From: Blasia pusilla
Lineage: Eukaryota; Marchantiophyta; Marchantiopsida; Blasiales
Assembly (NCBI GenBank): GCA_050084515.1
Contig: CM114271.1
Location: forward strand, 42,160,001-42,224,000
DNA: 64,000 nt
Direction of reading: 5' to 3'
In this document: one piece after another, positions 21,808-33,231 of the stretch
How the letters are laid out: every line of letters starts with the position of its first letter
Position numbering within the stretch: position 1 is the stretch's first letter
Made by a program: the position numbers and the translations under genes
Notes under the pieces: model-generated
What the model was told of the DNA's origin: nothing
Database searches by the model: none
What the model saw: only the letters and a program-made list of their open reading frames with translations

Positions 21808-22033
21808 GAAACTTAGGCTCACATAGAGAGTGATGGAAAAATGTTTGTAGTGGTCTTATGATGTCTCCTTTTTTCTCGTCCCTAGGAAAGAGGAGGTTTT
21901 TTTAGGGCCAAATGTGGACCACTAAATACTCTCTTCTAAAGATTTCTTGAATTTGAAAGCAAACAAAAACTTCAAATATGTCAAAAAGTTTTGAAGAGAG
22001 GAGGCGGATTTGGCCCTTTTTTTTTAAGAGAGA

Positions 22034-22094
22034 CTCTCCTCTCTTCCTCTCTTCCTCTCCTCTCTTACTCTCTCCTGCCAGAATACCAGCCCCC
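22034..22094 (-). repeat. Terminal inverted repeat of element A, right
   Basis: Ends ATACCAGCCCCC. Read inverted it is GGGGGCTGGTATTCTGGCAG and then a purine block. The next base begins the target duplication. Confidence 0.88.
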
Positions 22095-22102
22095 CAACAA
22101 GA
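22095..22102. repeat. Target-site duplication of element A, right copy
   Basis: CAACAAGA, identical to 10308-10315. Confidence 0.93.
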
Positions 22103-22106
22103 GGAA

Positions 22107-23313
22107 ACTTACGTGTTCATGGCATGCATGGCCATCTCCACCATCGCCATGTGATGAGGGTATGGATGTAGCACGACTGCCTTCACGCAAAAATGCGCCT
22201 CCAATGAGTTTGGGTGCTCCTCTGCAAGTTGGGTCCACGCCATAAACCTGTGGTTTCCATCCCAGATGAAGAAATACAGGTTCTGCATCCAGCTGAATTC
22301 CGTCCCCTCAATCGCCCTTATGAATTCCTGATCTCTCATCCTCCAAAATGTGTCGAGAGCTTCCAAGTCCTCCTCCGTAACCAACGCTTGGGTTCCATGT
22401 TGATTGTAAGGCTGAACATAGAACAGAGGGAAACTGTCGGCGTAGGATGCTGTCGCTGCGGATTGTTTCAGCTTCCCTATATCCTCGTCAGACTGAATTT
22501 CGCGGACGTACTCCATTGTTGGCAATCGGCAGAGTGGAATTCTCGGGCCGTTCTGGCCCTCCGTCAGTGCCATCTGCTTTACCTCCTGTCACAACGGGGA
22601 CAAGGTCAATAAGCTACACTGAATTGCCAATGAATTGCAACATGGGCCTTCACATAACTCAAAGAACACAAATCATATATTACCTGCTCAAAGATTGGGT
22701 CGGTATCTTGGCCAGCCAACTCCTCTGGGACAGCCGCTGGCAAGTCCACTGGAAACTTGTCGATCCGATAGAGGTCGATTTCTTCTGCCGGGCTTAGAGA
22801 TGAGAATGACCGCTCTCCTGCTTCTTCAGCGATGTCCACCATCTGCACGCTGGCGGTCCTCATGACCTCATCGTCCGTCACTTGAACTTCGGCCGTTTCC
22901 GCTATATTGATTGTGTCCCCGGACTTCATCGGGGACATTTCCTACATCTCAACACTTTCGGTTGGACGGGCAGGGCTTTCTTCAATGGCAATCGCTTTTT
23001 CCCTCAAAGCTTTTGCCAATTCTGCTCTCCTCACCGACGCGTCCAGACGCTTCTTTTCATGCTTTTCGTCGGCGATCCTTTTCTTCAAGGCCTGCGATGC
23101 CTCAACCTCTGCGTCTTGTTTTTCGAGCGCCTCCTTTACACGTTTTGCAAGAAGCTCTTGCTTATGCATCTCCGCTTCCCTTTCCCGCTCCTCGATTTCT
23201 TGATGCCTTATCTCATTGGCCGAACGAGGCCCTGGAGATGGTGACACAAGAGTCCTCATGGACTTGGGAGTGAAGCTCCCAGCCTTGTTTGCTTGAGATT
23301 TTTTCCTCGTCAT
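22107..23313 (-). pseudogene. ParB-like exons of the fusion gene, B copy
   Basis: Start ATG at 23313 (MTRKKSQANK). Exon 1 encodes a long Glu/Lys/Arg coiled coil (EEREREAEMHKQ, then KRIADEKHEKKRLD); B keeps about 85 bp here that A has lost. An in-frame TAG (before EMSPMKSGD) is the main lesion; A has CGG at that place. Exon 1 ends at DPIFEQ with a GTAATA donor, and exon 2 begins after a TGTGACAG acceptor. Exon 2 carries the ParB/Srx-like domain: IPLCRLPTMEYVREI and FFIWDGNHRFMAW with the DGNHR box. It ends at an ACGTAAGT donor beside the element A insertion. The rest of the gene is at 9575-6465. Confidence 0.78.
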
Positions 23314-23574
23314 TGTTCCCAAAATGCCTCCTATGGACAAGGAAATTGCTATCTGTGCACGATGAATCGCCTCGAGGAGTTGCCTTGATGAGTCGCCTTG
23401 CTGATGTCGTGATGAGTCACCTTGATGAGTAGCTCGAATCGTCTCACGTTCTTTCCCTTGAATTGTCTCGCGATGAGTCACAGTGTAAAGCGCCCCTTGG
23501 TATCTGGTCAACTGTTGCGCGGAAGAGCAATTGAGATCGCAAAACGAAAAACCGGAAACGAGCAAACCCTCGCC

Positions 23575-23582
23575 TATTTATA
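23575..23582 (-). promoter_or_regulatory. TATA box of the ParB-methyltransferase gene, B copy
   Basis: TATAAATA on the minus strand, 262 bp before the start codon at 23313, equivalent to 15747-15754 in element A. Confidence 0.65.
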
Positions 23583-23669
23583 CTTTTCGAGCCGTTAGGC
23601 TGACCGTTGGGTTGCATCATCATTCCGACGGTGACGTATCGGCCGTTATGGAAGTTTGGACGTGAAAAA

Positions 23670-24235
23670 CACCAACCTGACGGCTCCAACGGGTTGCACG
23701 CTTCCTGCGGGTTCCAGGCATCCATCCTCCTGGCAACCTGTCGGAGACCGACACGTTGCTCGCCTCCGCCATCTTCGGACAAGAACGCGAGGTACCCATG
23801 CAACCTGTAAGAGACCGGTGGGTTGCACACTTCCCTCATCTTGGGATAACAAGGCCGGCTACCCGCGCAACTCGTCGGAGGCCGACACGTTGCACGCTTC
23901 TTTCATGTAAGCGTTAGAAACGAACGGATTGCCTGAGTGTGCAACCAGTCGAAAACCGACGGGTTGCATCAAGAATTTTGGTGCAACCCGTATACAAGTA
24001 TGCAAGTCGCATGTATACAAGGCTTGCAAATAGTTTGACCGGATGGGTTTCGGATGACTTGCACTTGGATCTTCCAACCCGGAGTGGCCAAAGGTTCTTG
24101 CAACCCGTCGAAATCGGACGGGTTGCAGTAGGTGGTTCCTGGGTGTTGCAACACGTCGGGACCCGACGGGTTGCAGAGTCGTTCATGGGATGCCTCGGCC
24201 TTGCAACCCGTCTGGTTCGGACAGGTAGCTTATTT
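23670..24235. repeat. Palindrome cluster in the divergent promoter and transposase intron, B copy
   Basis: About eight decayed palindromes occur (for example at 23733, 23801, 23864, 23940, 24101, 24150 and 24205). The part left of about 23.9 kb matches the promoter of A, the part right of about 23.93 kb matches A's transposase intron (12.75-12.27 kb). A 2.3-kb deletion therefore joins them, with its edge in a half-palindrome (ACGGATTGC). Confidence 0.8.
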
Positions 24236-24239
24236 CTTT

Positions 24240-26357
24240 GACTTCTGAGCTATTTTCGTTCCCTTCTCACATTGCCGTCGTTGCAGGGATTGAACATTCA
24301 TAAAAATGCCCCAACACAAGTGGAGCAAAAAGTGTTCATTCCTCCTCGAGGTCGTCACAAGCATGCCAACAAATTTCACTTGTGGAGTCATGCCAACAAG
24401 ACCAAGCAAGAGCAATGCTACAGTCTACAGCATCCCATATCTTCCTCATAAAAGGCATAACAAAAGGAAGGGGGCCTTCGATCTACGAGCTCTATGTCAC
24501 GGCGGCTGTGAGATCTGGTGATGAAAAACTCTATGTGGAAGCCTTCAACCAGTGCGTAGCATGAACTCCCCTCGAGCAAGACGTACACATTGGTGGGGAT
24601 TTTCGTGGGCGGGTTTCAAGACGTCCCATACAGATGGTGGTAGAGCAGTCCGAGCGAGACTCGTGGAGACCAAATCTTGACTTCAGGCAGGTGAAGAGGC
24701 AGCATCGAGGAACAAATACGGTGATTGATTTGGATGAGGAAATTACGCTCCCCAAGTATTCGGGGATCCCGAACCGCTCCCAAATCCATGATGGAGTAAC
24801 TTCTCCAAAATCAGTGAATGTTTTATTTCAAAAGCCCTCCGTTGCTGGAAGTTTGCAACATCCGGTCGCTGGGGTGGTTCAACAATATGGGATTCCGGTC
24901 ATGGAGGTGGATTTCCACCTGAAACGGTGGCATATATCTCGGAGCAACCCCGGACGTGGACCCACTTGCAGGGCAGGATTTGATGGCATAAGGAGAGCAT
25001 GCGGCACTTTCCTAAATAAGTATTGTAGAAGGACTAGACGACCACTGCCTGGGTTTTGAGGACTTAAAACCTTTGATCATTTCACGGGGATCAATTGAAG
25101 TAATTCTTCTATCCAAATGAAACTTGCGCTTTCTAGAAGTCTTATCCGACTGCCATTGGAGCTCCGGGGAATACCCCCACGATTTGGCCCATCCCCGTAG
25201 GTACGAACTCCACTCAAGACGGAGTGGACAATCTTACAAGTGCCGGTTTCAGACTCGTAGATGGAGGAAGTTCGGAGCATGTTCGTATTACAGAGACCTT
25301 CGCATTTCCTATTCAACCCAAGATTGATGTCAACATGTACTCGGAGAAGGTGGATGATCTCAATCCATTATTTCTGTTTGAGTCTAGAAATGGGGTGAAG
25401 AGAAACAGAATATGTAGGCCAACGGTGGAGAGAGCAAAGAGAATTGCATCAGCTCAAGAGGAAAAAATGGAGATCATCGCCACCAAAGATGTCCATAGTG
25501 GCAATGGAACAAAGATGCACTTCGATAAAAATGAGTGATGGAAAACCCATCGGAAGTACAAAAGAGGGGGACTCAAAGAGTCAAAACCTGAAGGCCACAA
25601 CACGACCAGAAAAGGAAGAAGGGGGCATTCCCCCTAACGATTTAAACTCACCAACAAAGCAGAGACAATATCAGCAACAACAAGAGAGCTATGACTACTA
25701 CTAAGTGGGCCTCTAGCGCCGGCATCTCCCCTGACTGAGCCCCGCAAAATCCCATTAGCCTGGCACGCTCCAACGCTATGGAGACCGCCGCTACAATCTG
25801 AGTCGCAGTAGCTAAGGACAACCCATTTCTCGAGTGGAGATGATGGGCGCGATCCGTAAGGAACGCAGTCGAACCTCTCCCCCATAGCCCCATACATCTC
25901 TATGGCCAGGGGATGAAGATGTGTCCTCGTGTAGTCGATTGTAGATATGTGTCTTCTTCGCCGCCGCTCCTTGTAGCATTCGCCCTTGGGCCACCACTTG
26001 GGCTCGCACTGCCTCCCGCGTAGGATCTATGACTACCACGTCCGCCACAACCACCTCAGCCTCACGTGTCATGTAGAGATCGGCACGAATGAGGGAATAG
26101 GAAGGATGTATTGGGTCAGGAACAACATTGTAAATTCAAGTGTCACAGGGGTGTATGTGGTGCACATCTTCTGCTTTCCCACATGTTCATGTGATGACTT
26201 TGTCCAAAGAGAGACAAGTGGCAAAAGGTATTTCCCTTGTAAGCACATGTACTATGTGTTGCTTGTAGTTTTAAGAGAGTCGGAGGTAGGAGTAGGAATC
26301 CACCAACCAATTCTGTCCCTCAAAGAATTGCGAAGTATTTTAAACAAACCAATTTGA
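24240..26357 (+). pseudogene. SWIM-finger transposase, B copy (3' part only)
   Basis: The frame matches the last third of A's transposase gene: CQQDQARAMLQSTASHIFL, a YELYV-AAVRSGDEK block, a PIQMVVEQSERDSWRP block, DLDEEIT, then GIRRACGTFLN and a Cys-containing segment. It ends with the SWIM finger (CSC then CKH, about 26.19-26.26 kb). Lesions are a TGA near 24562, a TGA at about 25057, the TAG at 25134-25136 also seen in A, and a 584-bp insertion at 25510. The 5' exons with the DDE core and HxH zinc site have been deleted. Confidence 0.72.
25510..26093 (-). mobile_element. 584-bp insert in the B transposase, retroelement-like fragment
   Basis: The insert interrupts a sequence that is continuous in element A. 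It is flanked by GGAA on both sides (25506-25509 and 26094-26097), so a 4-bp target duplication is possible. Its minus strand has a short open frame (MTREAEVVVADVV...) with a frameshift, of unknown family. A related stretch (AAAGAGGGG-ACTCAAAGAG) is at about 53.78 kb. Confidence 0.55.
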
Positions 26358-26773
26358 GGATGCGAAATGAGGTTTTAGATTGTACTTTCATTTTTCCATA
26401 ACCTTCACTTTGAGCTTCAACTCTATTTTGCCCAGGGCATATGATAGATTTTTCCCAGACCTTGGACGGAAAAGTGGTTGGTTCCACACCTATAATTCCA
26501 CTGATTTTTCAGTTTTCTAAATTTTGTGCAATTTGCAACTTGTCGGACTCACATGGGTTGCCAAAATATGGAAGAGGAAAAAAAACTATGGGACTGCTTA
26601 ATAACTGAGCAAAAAAGTGCAAAAAAATTCACACAAAAAGTTTGCTCTCTTCATCCCAACGGAAACTCTCTTCAAATCATAGGAAACTCTCTTAAAAAAA
26701 AGCATCTCTTTCGGTTGAAGGTAGTTTCCTCTCTCCTCTCTCCTCTCTCTTCCTCTACTCTTACCGCACCTCC
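26358..26773 (+). other. Element B 3' untranslated end and terminal inverted repeat
   Basis: It contains the end of the transposase transcript, one decayed palindrome (about 26532) and the terminus CTCTTACCGCACCTCC, which read inverted is GGAGGTGCGG. Equivalent to 10316-10720 of element A. Confidence 0.75.
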
Positions 26774-26781
26774 AGGTATAT
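26774..26781. repeat. Target-site duplication of element B, right copy
   Basis: AGGTATAT, identical to 4669-4676. Beyond it the bromodomain-gene intron continues. Confidence 0.93.
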
Positions 26782-27204
26782 TCTTGTCAGCTTGTTTGTT
26801 GAGTTATCTGTTGTGTATCCACCAAGTGAGTCGGCCATGTGTTGTCTCTGAAGGGTCTAGAGGCGTGAAAATTACCTTCAGGGTATCTTGGCCCTGCTAG
26901 AGTGGGGTCCTCTCTATTTTTGGGTTCAGGAATTCAATTTGCTTCGGGCTCCCTTGAGTAAGAGTTTTATGTATGTGGTTGATGATATCCATATTGGAAT
27001 GATTCTTTAGCCATTCATTTCACTTCTAAGTGGCCTAGTTCTTTGTTGTAACGACATAATTTTGAATGAGTCATGTAATGAATACTAGAGAGTTTCTGTC
27101 TCCTTGCATCCACTCTCCTTAATAGTTCATATCAGTGTCTTCAGGTGGTTTGTGCTTTGTAATGAGTATGACCAATTGGTGTCACAGTGAACAAGAACAC
27201 TGAA

Positions 27205-27956
27205 TTTGTGAGTAAATCCCAATATCTATTGGAGCTCCCAAATCAGGTCCAATTACTGGCACTTTGTCTAGTTGCTCTACAGTAGGTGTCCAACAAAGCT
27301 CTGGTGCACGTGCATTGTCCAACTATTCCTCTGGAGGTGTTCAAACAGGATCTAACAGTTCAATGTCAGGCTTCTCCCCTTGAATACCAAAGTCAACGCT
27401 TGGTGGGGATACGATATTGAGTTATTCTTCAAGAGGGTTGCATAGCATTTATATAGGATCGTCCACCCTCTATCCTTCAATAGTTTCATAGTCTGGGTCA
27501 GGTGTCAGTAATGTATCGAGTTATGGTCTTTCTATTTCAAAGTCACGGCATGGTATTGGTGCTATGTCAAGTTTCAATACCACAGGTTTACAATCACGTC
27601 TGCTTGAGCCAAACTAGTCATCTGGAGCTTCTCAGTCAGGGATAGCAGAAGTTGCAAGTATGAACTATGCATCTGGAGCTAGGAAGTTGGGCTCAGCTGT
27701 AGGCAACATTACAGCCTATCAATCAGCAAGTGGGCAAGTTGGGCTAGTTTTTGGGACTAGGTATCCCATGGCATTATCACAGCCATGCCTCGGTGGAGGG
27801 ATGATCCCCTGTTTCTCTTATGGAGTGGTTCAACCAAGTATGGTTGTAATACCTGGTTACTCTTCTGCGGGAAGTGGACAATCGACACTCGTTACAAGTG
27901 GAATGTCTAATTTCTCCTGCGTTCCTTCTCAATCTTCAAAGCTGCTACAATGGTAA
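27205..27956 (+). pseudogene. Ser/Gly-rich exon, probably the C-terminal part of the split bromodomain gene
   Basis: One frame reads as about 250 codons rich in Ser, Gly, Thr and Gln, with a loose repeat of the form SSGA-QSG or SGV--SSYG. It has three in-frame stops (TGA 27381, TAG 27489, TAG 27615), so it is not translated as one piece. Its position, just downstream of element B and on the same strand as the bromodomain exons, suggests that it is the low-complexity tail of that gene. That link is an inference. A small exon (about 26899-26953) with a CTAG acceptor may lie between them. Confidence 0.45.
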
Positions 27957-28681
27957 GTAATCAGAGAGACTTAAAGGCTATGGAAAACCTCCAGTGAAGA
28001 AGACCCACACAATATTAAACTGCTGCATCGATCCTAAGGGTAGTTCCCGCACTTCGGCCCTCCAAGCTGCTCCAAGTGGAAATTTCTTGAAATGCCTTAG
28101 CTATCAAATCTACGGATCTGTGCCTTCAACTTGAAGCAGAGGTGCTAGAGAAAGCGATGTTGTTAATGCTAGTGTGTGTGAACAATTGGTGGTATGAAGA
28201 TGCATGAGGAAAGTCGACTGTTGTGATAGCTGGGGTCTCCTCCTTTGAGCAAATCAGAAAAAGAGATCTGTAGGTTTTTAGGATTCTTGTGTTTCTTGGA
28301 CAAAAATTGGGAGGGGAATGAGTCAATGAAGAGGAAACGGAAACTCAAAAAGATTGGGACACAGCAAGAGATAAGGCCAGCTGGTTGCAAAGAGGCATAG
28401 TCGGGAGAAGCAAGAGAAGAGAGGGGCAAGTGGACTGCCATGTTTGGGTGTGGGAGTGGTTAATTAGGGTGGTGGGAGTGAGTAGGGAGCTAGATTTTAT
28501 TGTTGACAGGGTGGGTTGGAAGTGAAAGATTGTTGGAGCAAAAGAGGGTTTATTGTAGGTTGTCGTAGATTGTAGTACCTAGGTATGAAAAGAAATCAAT
28601 GCATGTCCATAAGAACCAGAGGCCCTTTCCTACTTCATCGATCATATGTTCATGACTTCAAAAGTCATAGTTTCTAGAAAT
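27957..28681. other. No supported gene
   Basis: No conserved frame is seen. The right edge (about 28640-28681) contains TCATGACTT...AAAGTCATAG, which resembles the sequence on the far side of the copia insertion at 33.73 kb, so copia landed in an older repeat. Confidence 0.4.
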
Positions 28682-29132
28682 TGTGACAAAATAGAAAGTG
28701 ATGAAATCATTGAAATCTTTACAAAACTTAGACATACAAAGTGGCCTAGTCCGTCCGTGCGCTCACACAAGAGCTTCGATGGAACCTGAACATGGAGATA
28801 ACTCGACATACGAGAATACGCTACCGCTGCGGCTTCCGACTATTTGACTACTCGGGAAAACTAGGGTTTTTACCTATTTTTCTTTGTTTCTATTAATAGA
28901 AAAATTTTGCCGGGGCTGCAAGCTTGGACCCCCACGACGCATCAAGGTGTCCCGTACCTTGATGCAATATAGGGTTAGATAAACCTAGTAACACTGCTCC
29001 TCAAACCACCTACGTCATATTACTATGACTCCTTCGACGTCTAAGTCGGAACCATCAATCTAGGCTTCTCCTCATACAAGGGGGCCGATCAGATTACTGG
29101 TGCTCAGAGGAGTGGATGTTGAGAATCCAACA
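28682..29132 (-). repeat. Copia 3' LTR
   Basis: Read on the minus strand it starts TGTTGGATTCTCAACATCC and ends GTCACA. It lacks about 40 bp present in the 5' LTR near the GGGTCTGCAAGC segment. Confidence 0.92.
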
Positions 29133-29164
29133 CCCCCCCTCAATATCCACTCTCATGTGGACTA

Positions 29165-31824
29165 CTATCTTGGACCTATGCCAAGATCCTTCAGATGTCG
29201 AAGAAGCTGATCTCCGCTCAAAGCTTTCGTGAAGATGTCTGCACGGTTATCCTCTGTTAGACAATAGACTAACTTCAAAACCCCTCTCTTGATCAATTTA
29301 CGAACAAAGTGATACTGGATCTCTATGTGCTTTGTACGAGCATGAAACACAGGATTATGTGTTATGGCAATGCAACTCTGATTGTCACACCACATTACAG
29401 TAGCATTTTCTAGTGCTTCTCCTATGTCCTCCAATATCCATCTCAACCATACTGCTTCACAAGAAGCATAACAAGCCGCCTTGTACTCTGCCTCGGTAGA
29501 AGAAAGAGCCACTATAGGTTGCTTCTTGCTGACCCATGACACCACACCTGATCCTACCAAGAAGCAATAACCCGAAACTGATCTTCGAGAATCTGAATCT
29601 TCTGCCCAATCTAAGTCACAAAAACCTGTCATTTCCGTCCCTGCTCCATAGGTGATGCCGCACTCGATAGTGCCTTTGATGTACTTCAAAACACACATCC
29701 CTGCCTTCCAATGGTTCTCACGAGGTTTAGTTGAGAACCTACTCAACACTCCCACATCGAAGCTAATGTCTGGTCTAGTGTTACACAAAAATATCATACT
29801 GCCTACAAGCTTTCTGTACAACTTTTCATCTATCAATGGTGAAACATCCTCCATCTAGAGTTTCAACTCTACCTCCATTGGAGAGACCACTGCCTTACAC
29901 TCGGTCATCCCGAATGCCTTCAAGATTTCTCTAGCATACTTCTGCTGAGAGAGAAAAATAGAATTTGACTGTTGCCAAATTTCCAGCCCATAAAGTAGTG
30001 CAGAAGACCTAAATCTGACATTTCAAACTCAGATTTCAACACTCCCTTCATTTCCTCTATTTTCTTATTGTGGTCTCGTGTGCTGATAAGATCATCCACA
30101 TACAGGACTATCAACATATACATCCCATCTTTGCAAAACACATACAAATTTGCTTCTGACGGACTCTTGATGAGACCCTTCTCTCGAAAGAATGTATCTA
30201 TTCGTTGATACCATACCCTTGGGGCTTGCTTCAACCCATACAATGCTCGATGAAGTAAACAAACTTTCTCTTCTAATCTCGGTGTCTCAAAGCCTGGTGG
30301 TTGAGAAACATATACCTCCTCCTTGAGACTCCCGTTCAGAAAGGCAGACTTCACATTGTATTGGTATACAGACCAACGTCTTGTTCCTGCAACCGCTAGA
30401 ACAATTCGAATGGTTTTCATCCTTGTAGTAGGAGCAAAAGTCTCATAGTAGTCAAAACCTTCAATTTGTGAGCATCCTTGTGCAACCAACCTCGCTTTGA
30501 ATTTATCCAATGTACCGTCCGACTTGTACTTGGTCTTGTACACCCACTTGTTGCGTATTATCTTCCTGTCCTTTGACTTTTCAACTAAAGTCCAAGTTTC
30601 ATTTCTCTGAATAGCGTCCATCTCCATCTGCATGGCCTCTCTCCATTGAGGATGAGCCAGGGCCTCATCCAAGCATGATGGCTCTTCCACCTTCAAGACC
30701 TCTGTCATCAGGGCCATGTTGAAGAGATGTGCGGAAGCTCTATTCTGCTCCTCTAGTCTCTTGGATCTCCTTGGATATGTAACAACTTCATCAGTTGCTG
30801 GTGGATCCTTACCATGCAAGAGCTGCTTTATCCACTTAGGGTATGACGACCGTAGTGGAAGAGCAGGTTGCTCTTGATGATATGGTGTAAACATTGGTGG
30901 TGTGCTCTGGTGGGTTATCTCTTCGTTTGATGATAATGTGGACGGACCACTCATATCCGCCACTTGACGAGGCTGTTCGTGGAACACCACATCACGACTC
31001 ACAAGCATCTTCTTTTCCTCAAAACACCAAAGGCGATAAGCTTTAGACTCATCATTGTATCCCATAAAGATGCACTTCGTGCTCTTGGACTCCAGCTTGG
31101 TCCTCGATGCTTCAGGAATATGTACAAAACACTCACTACCAAAAGTCTTGAAATGTTGGACTGATGGTACCTTACCTGAGTATGATTGATGAGGAGTCAT
31201 GCCTTGCACTAACTTGGTAGCACTTCTATTTAGAATATATACGGCAGTATTAACAGCTTCAACCCAAAATCCTTCTGTCAAACCTTTTGCTTTCATCATA
31301 CATCTTGCCATCTCCACCACTGTTTGGTTTCGACGCTCAACAACTCCATTTTGTTGTGGTGTATGTGCCGTGGTTAACTGTCGCTTGATTCCATGCTCCC
31401 CCAAATATTCTTTGAATTCTGTTTTCTATTGATAAGAATTCTCCTCCTCGGTGCAAAGCTTTTGTACCTTCTTTCCTGTCTCATTCTCAACCAGCTTATG
31501 CCATACTTTAAATTTTCCAAAAGCACTTGCCTTATCATGAAGGAAATACACCCACATCTTCCTACTATAATCGTTGACAACTAAAAAGAAGTAGGAAGAA
31601 CCACCTAATGCCACTGTTCTCATTTTACCACAGAGGTCAGCATGTATCAACTCTAGAGGAGCCTTTGCTCTATTGCTGGACTCTTGTGGAAATGGTTGTC
31701 GGTGTTGCTTGCCCATCATACAAGCTTCACAAGTATCCGACACTCCAAAAATTATTGGTAAATCAGCAACCATGCCAGATTTCTGCATCTGACTTAGTAA
31801 GGGAAAGCTTAGGTGACCAAATGT
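29165..31824 (-). pseudogene. Copia pol: integrase, reverse transcriptase, RNase H
   Basis: Integrase: the Cys pair CEACMMGK, then HADLCG and VNDYSRKMW with two catalytic Asp, and TPQQNGVVERRN with the Glu. RT: WVYKTKYKSDGTLDKFKARL, then the active site LYVDDL (about 30095). RNase H: CDLDWAEDSDSRRS, SSTEAEY and DNQSCIAI, ending RADIFTKAL. A TAG at 31426-31428 separates the integrase core from the rest, a TAA at 31825-31827 cuts it from gag-protease, and a frameshift near 29950 separates RT from RNase H. Confidence 0.9.
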
Positions 31825-33159
31825 TTAATGGCACAACTTACTAGTACTGAGATCTGTACCTACACTTGTCGTGAAAGCATACAACTCGTAGATATTTCCA
31901 CATTGTATACCTTCACCCACTATTTTCCCATTGGCATCCTCAATGACTGCTCCAGTTTTCTTGAAACGAACTTCTAGGTCATGATCACATAATACTGCCA
32001 TTGAAATCAAATCTTGCTTAAACTCTAGTACGTACTGTACATCAGTTAACTTCTTTTCATCTCCTTTTTGTGAGACTAGAGAAATTGTGCCTTTCCCTTC
32101 TACAGGGCACTTTGCATTATTCCCAATAGTAACAACGATGGGCTCCTGTAGAGGCTGTAAGGAGCTATACCAATCCTTATGATTGGTCATATGACTAGAT
32201 GCTCCACTATTGAGCACCCATGCATCTTCACTCTTTGACTTAGTGAAATGTTCTGCCTGTGTGCAAAACTCTTCTATTGCTACCCAAGTATCTACTTCAT
32301 GTTCTCCTAGTTCTACAGAATTTCCAAACTCCTTCTTAGGTCTTAAACAACCGTTCTTCTCATCCTGACTCCTCTTTCTACAATCTTTGATAAGATGACG
32401 TAGCTTACCACAATAAAAGCATTTGAAGGCTTTTCTTGGAAATTTCTTCTTGACATTCGAACTGTAATCCTGATTTCTACCTCTCTGTACGTTGGCAGTA
32501 AATGCTGCATCACTTCCCTCTCTTGCTTTGAAGCGCATTTCCTCTTCTACCAACATAGCACTAAAATGTTCAAAAGTAAGCGGCGTGGGTCTTACTTGAG
32601 TATTCAGTGCAGTGATCAAACTGTCGTACCTTGGAGGAAAAATCCTTATGCACCTACGTGCCAAATCTTCGCTAGACTTTGAAATTCCTACGGATGCCAT
32701 CTGATCTTGAAGATTCTTGATCCTTGTAAAAAATTGCTCCGCGCTTTCTCCTTCTGAAAATTTCTCGGACGTAAGATGATTCTCCAGATTTTGAATCCGA
32801 GTCTCATTCCTCGTTTCATACTGATTCTTCAAAATGTTCCACGCCTCAGCAGCAGTGGTTGTATGTTGAATGAGAGTCATGACAGAATCAGTTACATTCG
32901 TGACAATCGCATATAGAGCATCAACGTTTCTGCGTCTCCATGCCAACAATACAACAGGATCGATATCCCCAGATGAAGATGAACATGCAGAACTCAAAGT
33001 AGCTTGAGGATTTGAATCGACCCCTTTGGCCCTTTCCCAGATTTCAAATTATTCGAGGACAGTTCTCATTTTGAACTTCCACAACGTATAGTTAGACCCA
33101 TCTAACTTCCCTTCACCCAATGGAGGAGGGAGAGCACGAACTGACGAAGAAGTAGCCAT
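31825..33159 (-). pseudogene. Copia gag and protease
   Basis: It starts at ATG 33159 (MATSSS...) with a KLDGSNYTLWKFKMR block typical of copia gag. A TAA follows soon after (about 33047). The zinc knuckle is CFYCGKLRHLIKDC (C-x2-C-x4-H-x4-C, about 32390). The protease motif reads LNSGASSHMT, with Asn instead of the catalytic Asp, so the protease is expected to be inactive. Confidence 0.88.
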
Positions 33160-33219
33160 CTCTCAAGATTTTGTGCAAACATACTAGATCGCCAGATACA
33201 AAACACTGGAAAACCTACT

Positions 33220-33231
33220 GCTCTGATACCA
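33220..33231 (-). other. Copia primer-binding site
   Basis: TGGTATCAGAGC on the minus strand, complementary to initiator-Met tRNA, directly after the 5' LTR. Confidence 0.9.

Larger units (their letters stand above)
10316..22094 (+). mobile_element. Element A: 11,779-bp SWIM-transposase / ParB-methyltransferase DNA transposon
   Basis: Both ends are visible and flanked by the exact 8-bp duplication CAACAAGA. The left end is GGAGGTGCGG; the right end read inverted is GGGGGCTGG. Both are followed by a nearly identical purine block (GTAAGAG...GGAAGAGAGG). Inside are two divergent genes sharing a palindrome-rich promoter at 15.0-15.75 kb: the transposase on the minus strand (14859-10722) and the ParB-methyltransferase gene on the plus strand (16047-20262), with ORF2 and a basic exon beyond it. 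The 8-bp duplication fits several superfamilies (hAT, P, KDZ/Zisupton-like, some MULEs). The SWIM domain points to MULE or KDZ/Zisupton-like relatives. Assignment to a named superfamily is not possible by eye. Confidence 0.92.
4677..26773 (-). mobile_element. Element B: SWIM-transposase / ParB-methyltransferase DNA transposon (about 10.3 kb net, interrupted by A)
   Basis: The ends are defined by an exact 8-bp duplication (AGGTATAT) and by sequence shared with element A: GGGGGCTGG at 4677 and, on the minus strand, GGAGGTGCGG at 26773. It carries the ParB-methyltransferase gene on the minus strand (exons 23313-22107, then 9575-6465) and the transposase gene on the plus strand (about 24.24-26.36 kb). 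Element A plus one copy of its target duplication removes 11,787 bp, leaving about 10,310 bp. The 5' half of B's transposase gene (2.3 kb relative to A) is missing, and a 584-bp insert breaks the remainder. B therefore could not move unaided. It is older than A, because A lies inside it. Confidence 0.88.
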
